The notes under the pieces are model-generated. The model was given only the letters and a program-made list of their open reading frames with translations, was not told where the DNA came from and made no database searches. Both the position numbers and the translations under genes were made by a program. Below are positions 21,529 to 32,340 of a stretch of 64,000 nt of DNA, in pieces (positions within the stretch are counted from its first letter, which is position 1; each line of letters begins with the position of its first letter). Origin of the DNA: Datisca glomerata (taxonomy: Eukaryota > Streptophyta > Magnoliopsida > Cucurbitales > Datiscaceae); NCBI GenBank assembly GCA_003255025.1, contig QANY01004770.1, positions 3,091,891-3,155,890 on the forward strand, read 5' to 3'.

Positions 21529-21890
21529 TGAAAATAGTTACTTTCCTAATTCTAGTAAGTTCTTTATTTCTAAATTAATTACTTTCTAAATTAGTCACTA
21601 TCCTAATTTTTTTTACTTTCCTAAATTCATACTTTCCGAAATTCTCTACTTTCTTAAATTCACTACTTTCCTAGATTAGTCACTTTCCTTAATTCATATT
21701 TTCCTAAATTAGTTACTTTCCTAAGTTCTTTACTTTCCTAACTTCATTACTTTCCTAAAATTAGTTACTTTCCTAAATTCTTTACTTTCCTAATTTCATT
21801 ACTTTCCTAAAATTTGTTAGTTTCCTAAATTCTTTACTTTCCTAAATTCGTTACTTTCCTAAATTCATTACTTTCCTAAATTTGTTTCAT
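21529..21890 (+). repeat. TTACTTTCCTAAATTC minisatellite in the leader of element A
   Basis: Roughly twenty imperfect 15-24-bp copies of TTACTTTCCTAAATTCA lie between the primer site and gag, after a purine-rich AAGAAGAAG stretch. Element B has the same array at 50856-51290. Confidence 0.85.
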
Positions 21891-22144
21891 GTTCAACTTA
21901 TTTTGAAATTTTCAGTTTTGGAATTCTACACATTACAAGCTATTTGAATTGTTTTAAAAGTGTGATCCACCTAAGAACATGAAAGAATAAGCTAGAGTGA
22001 TGTGAGAAAAATCATGAGTGAATTTTTTGTTTGTTTTTGAGTTAAACACGAGTGACCCCCCCATCTTTTGAGTGTATACACGTGAGGGAGTGCTTGTGAG
22101 GTCCTTGGATTATTATTTTTTATTTCTCACATTCTATTGCAGTA

Positions 22145-23310
22145 ATCTCAAACTAAAGTGGAGATAATGATGTTGGTCATGTTCCAGATGCTATGCTACG
22201 TGAGGCTCAACGAGGAGGGTTTACACGTTTTAATCGAAATATGGAGGTCATGAGGGATGCATTAGACCATATGAATGTAAGGTTGCAGGCGGTTGAAAGA
22301 GCAACGCCAAATCACATCGAGAGGCGACGAGGGGGCATGAACCGAATATCTCAAGTTGATGACTTGGAAGATAAATATTTTGATTATAATGAGGATGATG
22401 ATGATACAATTGTTACAAGGGTCATGCCTAAAGGAGGAAGAGAAGTTCACGGTTTTGGTAGAGGGAGAGATAGACTGCGAGAAAGTCAATTCCATGGTAG
22501 AAACCGAGGCAATGACGATTTTGTAGATAAAAATTTGGGAAGCATTAAACTTAAAATACCTCATTTTCAAGGTAAATCAGATCCGAAGGAGTATTTACAA
22601 TGGGAAAAGAAGGTCGAACTCATATTTGACTGTCATCAATTTAGTGAGGAGAAGAATGTCAAGTTGGCGGTCACCTAATTTTCAGATTATGCTATAGCTT
22701 GGTGGGATAAATTGGTGACAAGTAGAAGAAGAAATTTGGAGAATACAATTGAGACTTGGAATGATTACAAGTCTACAATGAGGAAGAGATTTGTACCTAG
22801 ACATTTTCATTGGGAACTTGTGCAAAAACTTTAAGTTCTTAAACAAGGCAGTAAGATTGTGGATAAAAACTATAAGGAGATGGAAATGCTCATGACTAGG
22901 GCAGATATAGAGGAGGATACGGAGACCACTATGGCACGTTTCTTGGCTGGTTTGAACAAGGAGTTAGCTAACCGAGTGGATTTACAACCTTATGTGAAGT
23001 TAAAAGAGATGGTGCACAATGCCATCAAGGTGGAAAAGCAACTCCAAAGAAGAGGGGCATCAAGGTATGTTTCCAAACTTTATTCCAACTCTAATTCTAC
23101 TTGGAAAAGGGATAAGAGGAGTGATTTTAAGAGTGGAAATAAGGCTGTTTATGATGGTTCAAAGGTAAAGACATATTCGATTTACAAAGAAAACTCCAAA
23201 CTCAAAGAGCCTAAAGGGAGAAATAGAGACATTAAGTGTTGAAAGTGTCAAGGTGTAGGTCATATTAGCAAGGAGTGCCCTAATAGGAGAACTATGACCC
23301 TACAAAATGG
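22145..23310 (+). pseudogene. Gag of element A
   Basis: The frame gives RFNRNMEVMRDALDHMNVRL, SIKLKIPHFQGKSDPKEYLQ and WEKKVELIFDCHQFSEEKNV, the retrotransposon gag core. A zinc knuckle follows with Cys-Gln-Gly-Val-Gly-His spacing near 23240-23280. Breaks: TAA just upstream of the first Met region, TAA at 22676, a stop near 22832 and TGA within the knuckle. Most are one-base C-to-T or G-to-A changes relative to element B. Gag packages the RNA into particles; this copy cannot do so. Confidence 0.83.
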
Positions 23311-23399
23311 TGAGATAGTGACTGATGAAGAAGAGGGTAACAATGAAAGCGATGAGAAGGAGATGCCCGAATTGGAGAGTTATAGTGAATGGAGCATTG

Positions 23400-24016
23400 A
23401 AGAACCGATTAGGGGTGATGTGTTGGTTACACGACGTGCTCTTAACACCCAATCGAAGGAGGATTGTCATTAGGAGCAGCAAGAGAACTTGTTTCATACA
23501 AGGTGTCATGTTAAAAACAAGGCATGTAGTATGATTATCGATAGTGGGAGTTGCACTAATGTGGTGAGAACAATCTTGATTAATCGATTGGGGTTGTCAA
23601 CTACACTACACCCACGACCATACAAGCTTAAGTGGCTTAATGATTGTGGTGAGGTCACGGTGAATAGGCAATCTACTATCTCATTTTCAATTGGTAAATA
23701 TCATGATGAGGTGTTGTGTGATGTGGTTCCTATGAATGCTGAAGATATTTTGCTTGGTAGGCCGTGGCAATTTGATAGGAGAGCTATACATGATGGGTAC
23801 ATCAATAGGTATTCATTCATCAAGGATGGACGGAAAACCATACTAACACCACTTTTCTCAAAAGAAATGTATGAAGACCAATGTAAAATGGAAAGGATGA
23901 GAGTGGAGGCTGAAAAGAAAGAAAAAGAGAGCAAGAAACGTGCTTTAAGAGTGAAAATAAAAAGAGTGCAAAGAAATAGGGAAAAGAAAAAGGAGAGAAA
24001 AGTACAAAGAGTGTGA
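23400..24016 (+). pseudogene. Aspartic protease region of element A
   Basis: The frame reads LFHTRCHVKNKACSMIIDSG, with the active-site triplet DSG followed by SCTNVV. It continues LNDCGEVTVNRQSTISFSIG and DILLGRPWQFDRRAIHDGYI, the flap and C-terminal motifs of gypsy proteases. A Lys/Glu/Arg-rich linker follows toward RT and the segment ends with a stop at 24016. The active-site residues are intact, but a stop at 23471 separates it from gag. Confidence 0.82.
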
Positions 24017-25360
24017 GTTTAGTAGCCAAGGCAAGTGAGGTTAGACATGCATTGTACTCCAATCGGTCTATATTTGTACTCTTGTACAAAGGGGCTTATT
24101 TTGTAACTAATGAACTTAACCCCTCTTTGCCTAGTGTGTTTGTTGATCTTTTACAGAAATTTGAAGACATGTTTTCTAAGGAGATGCCTAGTGGTTTACT
24201 ACCAATTGGAGGCATAAAACATCAAATTAACTTCATTCCTGGAGCTGCCATACCCAATAGGCCAGCATATAGAACAAATTCAAGTGAGACAAATGAGATC
24301 CAAAAACAAGTGGAGAAGTTTCTAGTTAAGGGGTATGTGAGGGAGAGTCTAAGTCCTTGCTCGGTTCCTGTTCTTCTTGTGCCAAACAAGGATGGAACAT
24401 GGAGGATTGTATGGACTGTCGAGCCATCAATAAATCACTGTTAAGTATCGTCACCCTATTCCTCAGTTAGATGACATGCTTGATGAATTATATGGTTTTT
24501 GTTTGTTCAATAAGATAAACTTGAAATCTGGTTATTATCAAATTCGAATGAATGTTGGAGATGAATGGAAAACAGCATTTAAGACAAAGTATGGGTTGTA
24601 TGAGTGGCTTGTTATGCCATTTGGTCTTATTAATGCACCTAGCACATTCATGAGACTAATGAACCATGTGTTGCGTGAGTACTTGGGAAAGTTTGTTGTT
24701 GTTTACTTTGATGATATTCTCATGTACTCTAAGTGCTTAAATGATCATATCATGCATGTGTGTCGAATACTAGAAATACTTAGGCAAGAAAAGTTGTATG
24801 CTAACCTTAAGAAGTGTAGTTTTGCATGGAAAAGGTTAATCTTCTTGGTTTTGTAGTGTCTAGTCAAGGTATTGACGTTGATGAAGACAAGGTAAGAGCC
24901 ATTAAGGAATGGCCAAGACCTAAGAATGCTAGTGAGGTGAGGAGCTTTCATGGGCTTGCTGGTTTCTATAGGAGATTCATTAGGGATTTTAGCACAATAG
25001 CCGCACCTTTGAATGAGTTAGTTAAGAAAAATGTTGGTTTTTTGTGCTGCACCTTTGCTCGTTTTACCTAACTTTGATAAAACTTTTGAGATTGAATGTG
25101 ATGCTAGTGGCATAGGAATTGGAGCTGTTTTGATGCAGGACCAAAGGCCACTAATGTACTTTAGTGAGAAGTTAAGTGGGGCAGCCTTGAAGTATCCAAC
25201 ATTTGACAAGGGATTATATGCTTTGGTTCGAACTCTGTAAACATGGCAGCATTATTTATGGCCTAGGGAGTTTGTGATACACATTGACCATTCTCATATG
25301 TGATTAAGTATAAGCAAGGTAAATAGAATGTAATTGCAGATGCATTATCCAGAAGGTATA
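24013..25360 (+). pseudogene. Reverse transcriptase and RNase H of element A
   Basis: RT motifs in order: [82 protein letters not shown] and [13 protein letters not shown], which retains the catalytic YxDD-type box. The thumb has [20 protein letters not shown]. RNase H follows: [20 protein letters not shown], then [12 protein letters not shown]. Frameshifts at about 24430, 24835 and 25050 break it, with small deletions around 25050 and 25290 relative to B. The family copies element RNA into DNA and removes the RNA strand. Confidence 0.85.
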
Positions 25361-25479
25361 CTCTACTTAATTCTCTTCGTGCTAAATTGTTGGGTTTTGA
25401 GCATATTAAGGATTTGTATCAATATAATGATGATTTTACTTGTTTGATGGTTTCTTGTTTAAGAGAAATAGGTTATGCA

Positions 25480-26591
25480 TTCCTAAGTGTTTTATGAGAG
25501 AATTGTTGATTAAGGAAACACATGAAGGAGGCTTAATGAGGCATTTTAGGGTAAATAAGATCTATGTGATACTGTTAGCATATTTGGCCGAATATGAAAC
25601 GTGATGTGCATAAGGTTTGTGAGCATTGCATTACATGTAGACAAGCTAAGTCTAGGTTGAAACTGCATGGGTTGTATACAACACTACTTGTTCTTATTGA
25701 ACCTTGGACAAATTTATTTATGGATTTTATGCTTGGATTGCCTAGAACTAGGAAAGGCCGTGATAGTATCTTTGTCGTGGCAGATAGATATAGTAAGATG
25801 GCTCATTTTTTACCATGTCATAAAACTGATGATGCTAAGTTGATTGCTGATTTATTTTTCAAAAAAGTTGTGCGATTACATGGCATACCTAAAAGCATTG
25901 TTAGTGATAGAGATGTTAAGTTTTTTAGTCACTTTTGGCGTGTGTTATGAGGAAAGTTAGGAACTAAGTTATTGTTTTCAACTACTTGTCACCCTCAAAC
26001 TGATGGGCTAACTGAGGTAGTTAATAGGAAGTTGATTACTTTACTTATGGCAATTATAGAAAAGAACATTAGGACATGGGAGGATTGTTTGCCATTTGTG
26101 GAGTTTGCTTACAATAGGGTTGTTCATAGCATAACTCGTTGTTCTCCATTTGAGATTGTTTATGGATTTAACCTGCTTACTCCTATTGATTTATTACCAT
26201 TATCACCTAACAATTTTATGAGTGTTGATGTTAATTCTAAGGCAGATTTAGTGAAGAAGTTACATAAGCAAGTTAAAGAGAGGATTGAAAAGCAAAATGC
26301 TCAAGTCGCTTCACGTGTGAAAAATGAATGAAAACCAATGATTTTTCATCTTGGAGATTGGGTTTGGGTGCATTTTCGTAAAGAGAGATTTTCACTTCAA
26401 AAAAAGTCCAAGCTCAACCCTAGAGGCGATAGTCCTTTTCAAATTCTTGAAAGGACTAATGACAACGCATACAAAATTGACCTGCCAAGTGAGTATAATG
26501 TTAGTGCTTCTTTTAATGTAGTTGATTTAAGTCATTTTGATGTAGGTGATCCATTAGCTTCAAGGTCGAATCCTTTTGAGGAGAGGGGAAA
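25480..26591 (+). pseudogene. Integrase of element A
   Basis: The zinc-binding end has [20 protein letters not shown]. The core carries the first Asp in [15 protein letters not shown], the second in [15 protein letters not shown] and the Glu in HPQTDGLTEVVNRKL, so the DDE residues are present. The C-terminal barrel has GDWVWVHFRKERF and NAYKIDLPSEYNVSASFNVV. Stops at 25948 and 26329 split it. The frame runs on through the polypurine tract into the 3' LTR. No chromodomain is visible. Confidence 0.85.
26578..26591 (+). other. Polypurine tract of element A
   Basis: GAGGAGAGGGGAAA lies directly before the 3' LTR start TGTTAAG. Confidence 0.85.
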
Positions 26592-27392
26592 TGTTAAGAA
26601 TAAACCTACCACCAAGTTCAAAGGATTCAATATCTTAAAGATGAGCATGATCAAGAAGGCAAGGAGCGAGTTAAGAGGTTTCTAGCCCAATTAGCATGCC
26701 TCAAGGACCAATAACAAGGTCGCAGACTAAGAAGCTTCAACAAGATTTAATCCACCATTTGCAAGGCTTAGTCAATTCAGCTAGTGAAGGTCTACAAGGG
26801 CATCAAAGCTTTGTGATAAATGCAACACGAGTCTAATACAACTTGGTTCAAGTCCAAGCTATTAATGGGTTGGATTAAGTATGTAATGGGCCATTTTTGT
26901 GTTACCTTTTGGGCTGAACGAAATTTCACTTTATTTAGAGTCTATTAGTTTTATTTTGCTTAATATAGTCTATTCGTAATTATTATTTAAAATATAATTA
27001 GGTTAGTTTCCTATTCTTTAGTTTTAGGATTTTAGAAAATTTTTGTAAAGGCTATAAATATGCCTTGCTAGAATGTTTTAAGAGTCAAGAATTTTAATTT
27101 AAGAAAAAAAAACTAAAAGATTGTTTTGTTTTTATCTTTGTGTTCTTGAGTAGAATACATGCTTTAAAAAATATTCAAGTAGATTGATCACCTTCTCGTG
27201 GAGTGTTTCGAAACTGGAATTCAGAAATAAGTTTTATTTATTCTAGTTCTTGATCATCTATCTAAGAAATCTATTTTTCTAGCATTTTCTTAGAAGTTGT
27301 TGCCGAATTGGTTATTGGGGTTTTCACGTTAATACTTCGTGGGTTCCTATACATAAATGGGTCTCAAGCTTATTCTTGGAGGTTTCATATCA
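26592..27392 (+). repeat. 3' LTR of element A
   Basis: It is 801 bp, starting TGTTAAGAATAAACC and ending TTTCATATCA, with a TATA box at 27051 (TATAAATAT). Its 5' portion is potentially coding (integrase tail). Confidence 0.88.
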
Positions 27393-27424
27393 TTTGGTAT
27401 CAGAGCTTTGCTTCTAGATCAGGT
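27393..27424 (+). other. Second primer-binding site and leader stub after the 3' LTR of A
   Basis: TTTGGTATCAGAGC and TTTGCTTCTAGATCAGG follow the 3' LTR just as they follow the 5' LTRs. The match to the leader ends near 27425, where Tat-type gag sequence on the minus strand begins. This looks like the start of another copy in tandem, cut off after about 32 bp. Confidence 0.8.
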
Positions 27425-28530
27425 TCGATCCCCATCTCGCGAGCTTAGGAGCTTAGCTGCGGTCATGTACTTTTGGGCCGGGTAAGGAGCTTAACGAAAC
27501 TTGTGGTTGTCTTCTCAAGGACCATAATAACCTCTTGTCACTTAGTCTGGCCATCATTGTCGTGAGGACTATGTCATCACTGTATCCTTCCACTTTCAGG
27601 CCACATCAAACCTGACAACATAGTCACGTATGTTATCATCTCTATGTTGCCTGAAAGTGAGGAGATGGGTGGCAGGCTTCCTCTAGTCTCTACCTCCTAG
27701 AAATTAATGGACGAACATCTTGTTGAGTTCATAAAATGATGAGATAGAGCCTAGCCTTAGTTGTAGATACCAAGAGCGGGTTGAGGATGTTAGTGTAGGA
27801 GGGAACGTTTTACACATAATAGTCCCTAGGGTACCCTGGAGCTCCATCCAAGTCATGTAAGTCTCCAAGTGCTCAGTACTATAGTGCCGTCGTAGAGCAT
27901 GATGGATGACATCTTAAACTGTGGGGGCAACTTCGCATGCATGATCTCTTATGTGAATGGAGGTTCTGCATGCTGAAGTAGGGCCTCTGCTGAGTAGGGG
28001 ACCTTCATAGCTCGAACTCACATCATGTCGCCTATTTTCTCTCGAAGCTGTTTTATCTCTGCCCCTAGCCCCAGATCGCTTTCCAATGTGTCTTCAACTT
28101 CGGTATGCTCCTTCCTTTTTTCATTGAGCATCGTGCGTAGATCCTCGTGGTTGTTAGGATGCGCACCCCAAGGTCCTCCAGCACTAGTCCCAGCGTTCTG
28201 GTCTTGCTGTTCCACCTTCTATTCTATGTCCTCCTCTAGATCGTGGGTCCCAACATGAGGGGCTCAACGCTGATGGTTAAGGGCTAGGGTAAGGGCTTGG
28301 ACCTGCCTCTGTAAATCGACAATTTCCTCTCATTGTGTTGGGTGGTTTCTTTGTCGTTGACCACCTTCGATTTGGTTGGGGTATTGGGATTGACACTTCA
28401 TTAGGATTTGGGGGATCCATTGAATGCGCAGAAGGGGCGAGCCCTCAGTTAGATCTTGTTGTCCAGTTGGATTTTTTATTCATTCTCTTAACTCTTCAGT
28501 TGGAAACTACGAGGCAAAGCATGCTTACCT
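27425..28530 (-). pseudogene. Tat-type gag fragment, minus strand
   Basis: From 28215 leftward an open run contains EDLRTMLNEKRKEHTEVEDT and LGAEIKQLREKIGDMM, a coiled coil typical of Tat gag N-termini. Further left, broken frames give LPPQFKMSSIMLYDGT, then the STWRLTLGWSS-like remnant, HQPQPALG, and CSSINF with ETRGSLPPISSLSGNIEMIT, the gag core, ending near 27430. The gag runs into the leader stub of element A, so protease and pol are absent. It is a different copy from the Tat element at 12.4-16.6 kb because the gag regions overlap. Confidence 0.7.
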
Positions 28531-28533
28531 TTC

Positions 28534-28551
28534 ATTCCCATAGGCGACGCT
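28534..28551 (-). other. Primer-binding site of the minus-strand Tat element
   Basis: The minus strand reads TTAGCGTCGCCTATGGGAA just inside the LTR end GCCGCCAACA. This is close to the TTGGCGCCGTCTGTGGGAA site seen in Tat-type elements. Confidence 0.6.
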
Positions 28552-28554
28552 AAT

Positions 28555-28917
28555 TGTTGGCGGCTAAATCTCAAGGGTGAGACCAGGCCAATAATGTTTC
28601 TGCTCTACCTCACTCTCTACACCTATAATGGGGGAAGGTAAAGTAAGAGACCAAGGGGGTGGTTTCCTTTTTACTGCTCTGAAGCTTAAGTCACAATAAG
28701 GGATGAATGAGAGCAAAATAGAAAAGTAGTTGGAAGTTGTTGTGTACCTCTTCAAGTGCATTTACTAGGGTATTTATAGTGGGAAACTGGTCTTAAGCTG
28801 GGTTGGTCTCCGTACCGCAGGCCTCCCCTCCAATAGGGTGCCTCCTCGGATCAACCTCAGGCTTCGGGCTTTGCTGATTGGCTTTGTGAGGTACGAGCTA
28901 ATAGGTGATGACCTCTT
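28555..28917 (-). repeat. LTR (3'-proximal part) of the minus-strand Tat element
   Basis: The plus strand begins TGTTGGCGGCTAAATC, the inverted CA end. On the minus strand a TATA box (CACTATAAATACCC) lies at about 28768-28782. The U3 portion to the right is interrupted or followed by a captured gene fragment from 28918. The far LTR end is not identified. Confidence 0.6.
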
Positions 28918-29500
28918 ATAAGGCAAGTGATGAGCCACAGGAATTCCCCACGATGAGAGGTACGGCCTTGGTCCAATGCCACTCAGAAGCAGAAGCTGTG
29001 GGCTTTCGAGAGCCCCAGCACAGAGCATCACCTCTCCCTTTTCACGCACCATTGCATGGCCGGTCGCAAAAAACAACTCCAATTGCCGATTGCTTCGATC
29101 CAGAATAAGGCGAAGAAGAGGCTAAAAAAATTCTTTCAACACTTGCATAGATAGCCACTCGAATATTCGAACCTTTCGCATAGCTGAGGAGATCAGCAGC
29201 ACTGTATCTACGACCAGAACTGTCGAATGTCGAACCATCAATCTTGGTACCCACTAAATGATCCAAAGTAAACCCATTATAGGGATCAACACTGGCTTCC
29301 GATATCCCGTCTCTGACTGCCGATTGCCAAATCTTGAGCTCCATCCTAAAGACGATAGCCCTCTCAACCCACTCATAGGACTGGTTCACCACTCGGAGGT
29401 CCCAATTCACCCATAACCTTTCCGTAGAATTCTTGATTGGCTCGACTATAGAACCCGGCATTGATAGCCCTGCTGCCGCCAAGAACCCGACCTCGGGAAT
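28918..29500 (-). pseudogene. Captured fragment of a HOTHEAD-like GMC oxidoreductase
   Basis: Read right to left, the minus strand gives GRVLGGSRAINAGFYSRANQ, then after a frameshift near 29405 WDLRVVNQSYEWVERAIVFR, VDPYNGFTLDHLVGTKIDGS, SSGRRYSAADLLSYAKGSNI and ASSSPYSGSKQSAIGVV. After a second frameshift near 29060 it reads HAMVREKGEVMLCAGALESP and QLLLLSGIGPRPYLSSWGIP. The last part contains the GMC oxidoreductase signature 2 pattern (GALxSPQLLLLSGIG). Intact family members are FAD enzymes about three times longer; HOTHEAD acts in cuticle fatty-acid oxidation and organ separation. Only the middle third is present, without the N-terminal FAD-binding motif or catalytic His/Asn C-terminus. 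Homology stops abruptly at HHLPY (28918). It is a non-functional piece carried in retroelement sequence. Confidence 0.87.
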
Positions 29501-29850
29501 TAAGAATCAGAATAGGTCCAGTCCAGGGGACAAATCAATAGAAAATGCTATTTGCTTTGTAAGAATAAAAAGAAGAAATAGGTCCCGTCCTTATTTCCCC
29601 CTCTCTCTATTGGGACTTAATCAAAACAAAAGTCGATTAATTCGAACACCTTCTATGACCCTCCAGGTTCCTTAGACACTTAATCACAAGGAGGGTACCC
29701 TTTTGGCCTCGGGTGTCCCCGAGGTCGAGGGGGACCTCGAATGACCATGAGGTTCGGGCCTTGGGTGTCCCCGGGATTCAAGTCTCGGATGACCTCTAAC
29801 GTGTCTTAAAGGTCTTTTTTATATATCCAAAAAATGGGTATAACATTAAA
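29501..29850. other. Flank of the captured fragment, GC-rich then AT-rich
   Basis: I see no gene. CCTCGGGTGTCCCCGAGGTCG and related words at 29697-29780 form local self-complementary GC blocks, probably LTR U3 sequence of the Tat element. GATGACCTCT at 29788-29797 repeats the ten bases at 28907-28916. Confidence 0.45.
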
Positions 29851-31624
29851 TAAAAAAATTAAACTGAAAAAATCAAAGGAAAATAAAAAAAAACTGAAAA
29901 ATATTCAGAAAATACAAAACAGAGATGCTCCCTCTCTGCCCTCTCCAAGACAGCCATAGTTCATAACCCTAACTCAGTTCCCTCTCACCAACTCATCTCT
30001 GGTTAATACTTATCTAATTTTATTTGATCTTTAAATTCATAGCATTGATGCATTTGTGTATTAAATGTTGTTTAATATGATGTAAAAGACTTATCTTTTG
30101 TTGTATTTTAATGGAAATGACGTGTTTTTAAGCCTAATTCAGTTTTTTTGTTACTTATATTATTTATAATAATAGTTTTATAATAATATTTTATATTTCA
30201 TAATTTTTTTAAAATAGAATACCGAAATATTAAAATATCTAAAATATTTCATTTTATTTTTCAAAATATAAAAATAATCAACCAAACAGAATTTACAATT
30301 ATATAATCATATTTTATTTTTGAAAAAGCATATACTCTCCTATCAAAGAGAATTTTGACATTCTTCTTTTTGGTGAGTCTGAAGTTTACAGTTATAGGGC
30401 AGCATCGTTAGTTAATGGCATTCACGAAGCCTGAGTTAGTATAATTTTTAGTTACCAATCACTCATAATTAATTTAAGAACAATATTTAAATGTTTTTGT
30501 AAAATTTCGGACTAAATTAGAAGTTTTGACTCGTTTCTCGACAATTTTATGAATGAATTATTCAAATTCGGTTAGTGCATTTTTTTTCTTTCACTAACAG
30601 GACTTCTGTCCGTTTGCGTGAGTGAGAAATGAAAAGAAAAAAGTTATGGAGATCACGAAAGGAATTGTTCTACTGCATCTAACATGTATTGACTTTCAAC
30701 TAATAATTAATTTTAAAATACCATTTCAGTTTATAATCAATCAATCAAGAAAAAATATATATAACGTTAAGAACTATTGTTTCAAGTCATTTGTATTTTA
30801 TATGCATTTCACAACACTTATGTGAAAATTAAATGTTTAGGTGTATCATGAGATATAATAACCATAATCAGAGTTTAATTTTAACAAATGATTATGAATA
30901 CTTAAACACATTTCAGAGATAAAAATGTCAAATCTTACCGTGAGGATTTCAATTTTCTTATAAGAAAAAAAAGTGTAGAAGACGAAAAGTCATAATGCTT
31001 CTCTCCTGGTTTGTTTCCTAGGATTAAATAATAATTCCGTTATTAAAGTCAATGCAAAATGTCCTATAAACAACTTTATCTAGGAATTCTCACATGTAAG
31101 ATGATTACATAGTTTAACTTCAAAAAATATATATAAAGAATCCAATGCTGTTGTATTAATTGCTATTCTAGAAAATCAAAATGGAAACCAACTTAAGAAG
31201 AAAAATACGAAATATTAATATCTTAGAATTTGATTATTTTGAATGACATGCACCGATGTGATGCGCGTATTATCAATCGTGCGAAAGGGCTGGTCTAATT
31301 TTTTAAGGATAAATTTACCATTGAACTTCAAAATCTTGCGCATTGTCAGTCAAGCATTTTTTCCCCTAAAATTACCATAATTTTTTTTTTTACTTTAGTT
31401 AGCATTTGATGCATTGACAACATGATCCATGAAAAAGTATGATATACGTATGTGTGTGCATGTATATAAATACACAATACATATATGTAAGTAAGTATGC
31501 ATGTATATATGTATATATGTATATGTACACCAAGTAAAGAGCGGATGTTTAACTTACAAAATATTGTTATCTATTTTTTCAAGAATACACATAAAAATGT
31601 AGAGTAAATTGCAACAGACATCAC
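29851..31624. other. AT-rich intergenic sequence
   Basis: No recognisable gene or repeat family. A TATG/TGTA-rich microsatellite-like tract lies at 31440-31530. Confidence 0.6.
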
Positions 31625-32240
31625 TGTTGTGGGTATTGCCCGAGCCTCATCTACGAAAAGTCTAAAAGTGAAACTTTCCCGCAACCACTGCCCATTCTAC
31701 AAGTCGGGCTATGCCGAGTTGCTTTGTTACAAGGCACCTCCAGCTCGAGGTTAGGCTACACGGACCAATATCTGGACTTATCTTAGATGACCTAAAGGCT
31801 AAAAGAATGACACCTTAAGGGCTAATGCTAAAAGCTAGGCAACTCAAGACAGTCAATACATGTCAGCCAAGGCCGTCCAATCGTCGCCCTCCATGTCAAA
31901 AGTACCTCATTTGGTGTCCCATCTAGTCACCTCACACAGCTCACAGGCAAGACATAAAGTGCAACCTCCCCGTTCAGCCAATGGGAAAACTTAATAATAT
32001 TCTCCAAACTTCCCTATTTGCCTCGCCAAGACAGATCTCCTATATAAATAAATACCATCCCACAAAAAATTAAGGTATTCACTCAATCATGATAGAAACG
32101 CTTCTCAATTCTCTCTATGCTTCTAACTTAAGTTTTGGAGGCCCGACGGCAAGGGAACTACCTTTTAGTGACCTTTGCTCTTCAAATTCATCGATCTATT
32201 GTCTGTAGGGATATATGTTGTTCAGATTTTGATAGCAATA
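31625..32240 (+). repeat. 5' LTR of a plus-strand Tat-type element
   Basis: It starts TGTTGTGGGTATTGCCCG and ends GATAGCAATA (CA decayed to TA) right before a Tat-type primer site. A TATA box, CTATATAAATAAATACC, is at about 32041. No matching 3' LTR is present in the window. Confidence 0.7.
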
Positions 32241-32241
32241 G

Positions 32242-32258
32242 TTGGTGTCATCTGTCGG
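32242..32258 (+). other. Tat-type primer-binding site
   Basis: TTGGTGTCATCTGTCGG is a decayed form of TTGGCGCCGTCTGTGGG. Confidence 0.7.
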
Positions 32259-32340
32259 AATGACACTAAGTCATTTCTCTCATATAAGTTTATGAGTTTT
32301 ACCCTATTGAATCCATTACATGTTGTGAGTTAAAACATAG

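Larger units (their letters stand above)
20477..27392 (+). mobile_element. Ty3/gypsy element A (CRM-like family), nearly full length
   Basis: Layout: 5' LTR, primer site, minisatellite leader, gag, protease, RT, RNase H, integrase, polypurine tract, 3' LTR, all on the plus strand. It is the same family as element B at 49.8-56.9 kb. No target duplication is visible: the left flank is chromovirus RT and the right flank continues into another primer site and a Tat gag. Compared with B, it has lost short segments near 25050 (RT/RNase H junction), 25290 (RNase H end) and 25440 (before integrase). The CRM assignment rests on an integrase tail coded in the LTR and is tentative. Confidence 0.82.

Noticed and set aside
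22262..22570. A 102-codon minus-strand frame, nearly the same in elements A (22262-22570) and B (51647-51955), suggesting an antisense gene.
   Set aside because: It mirrors the purine-rich gag coding strand. Conservation follows from the sense frame, and its translation is Ile/Ser-rich with no family resemblance.
28917..29787. Pack-MULE origin of the HOTHEAD-like fragment, suggested by 10-bp direct repeats.
   Set aside because: No long terminal inverted repeats are visible. HOTHEAD coding homology starts immediately at the left repeat, leaving no room for a TIR. Other capture routes stay open.
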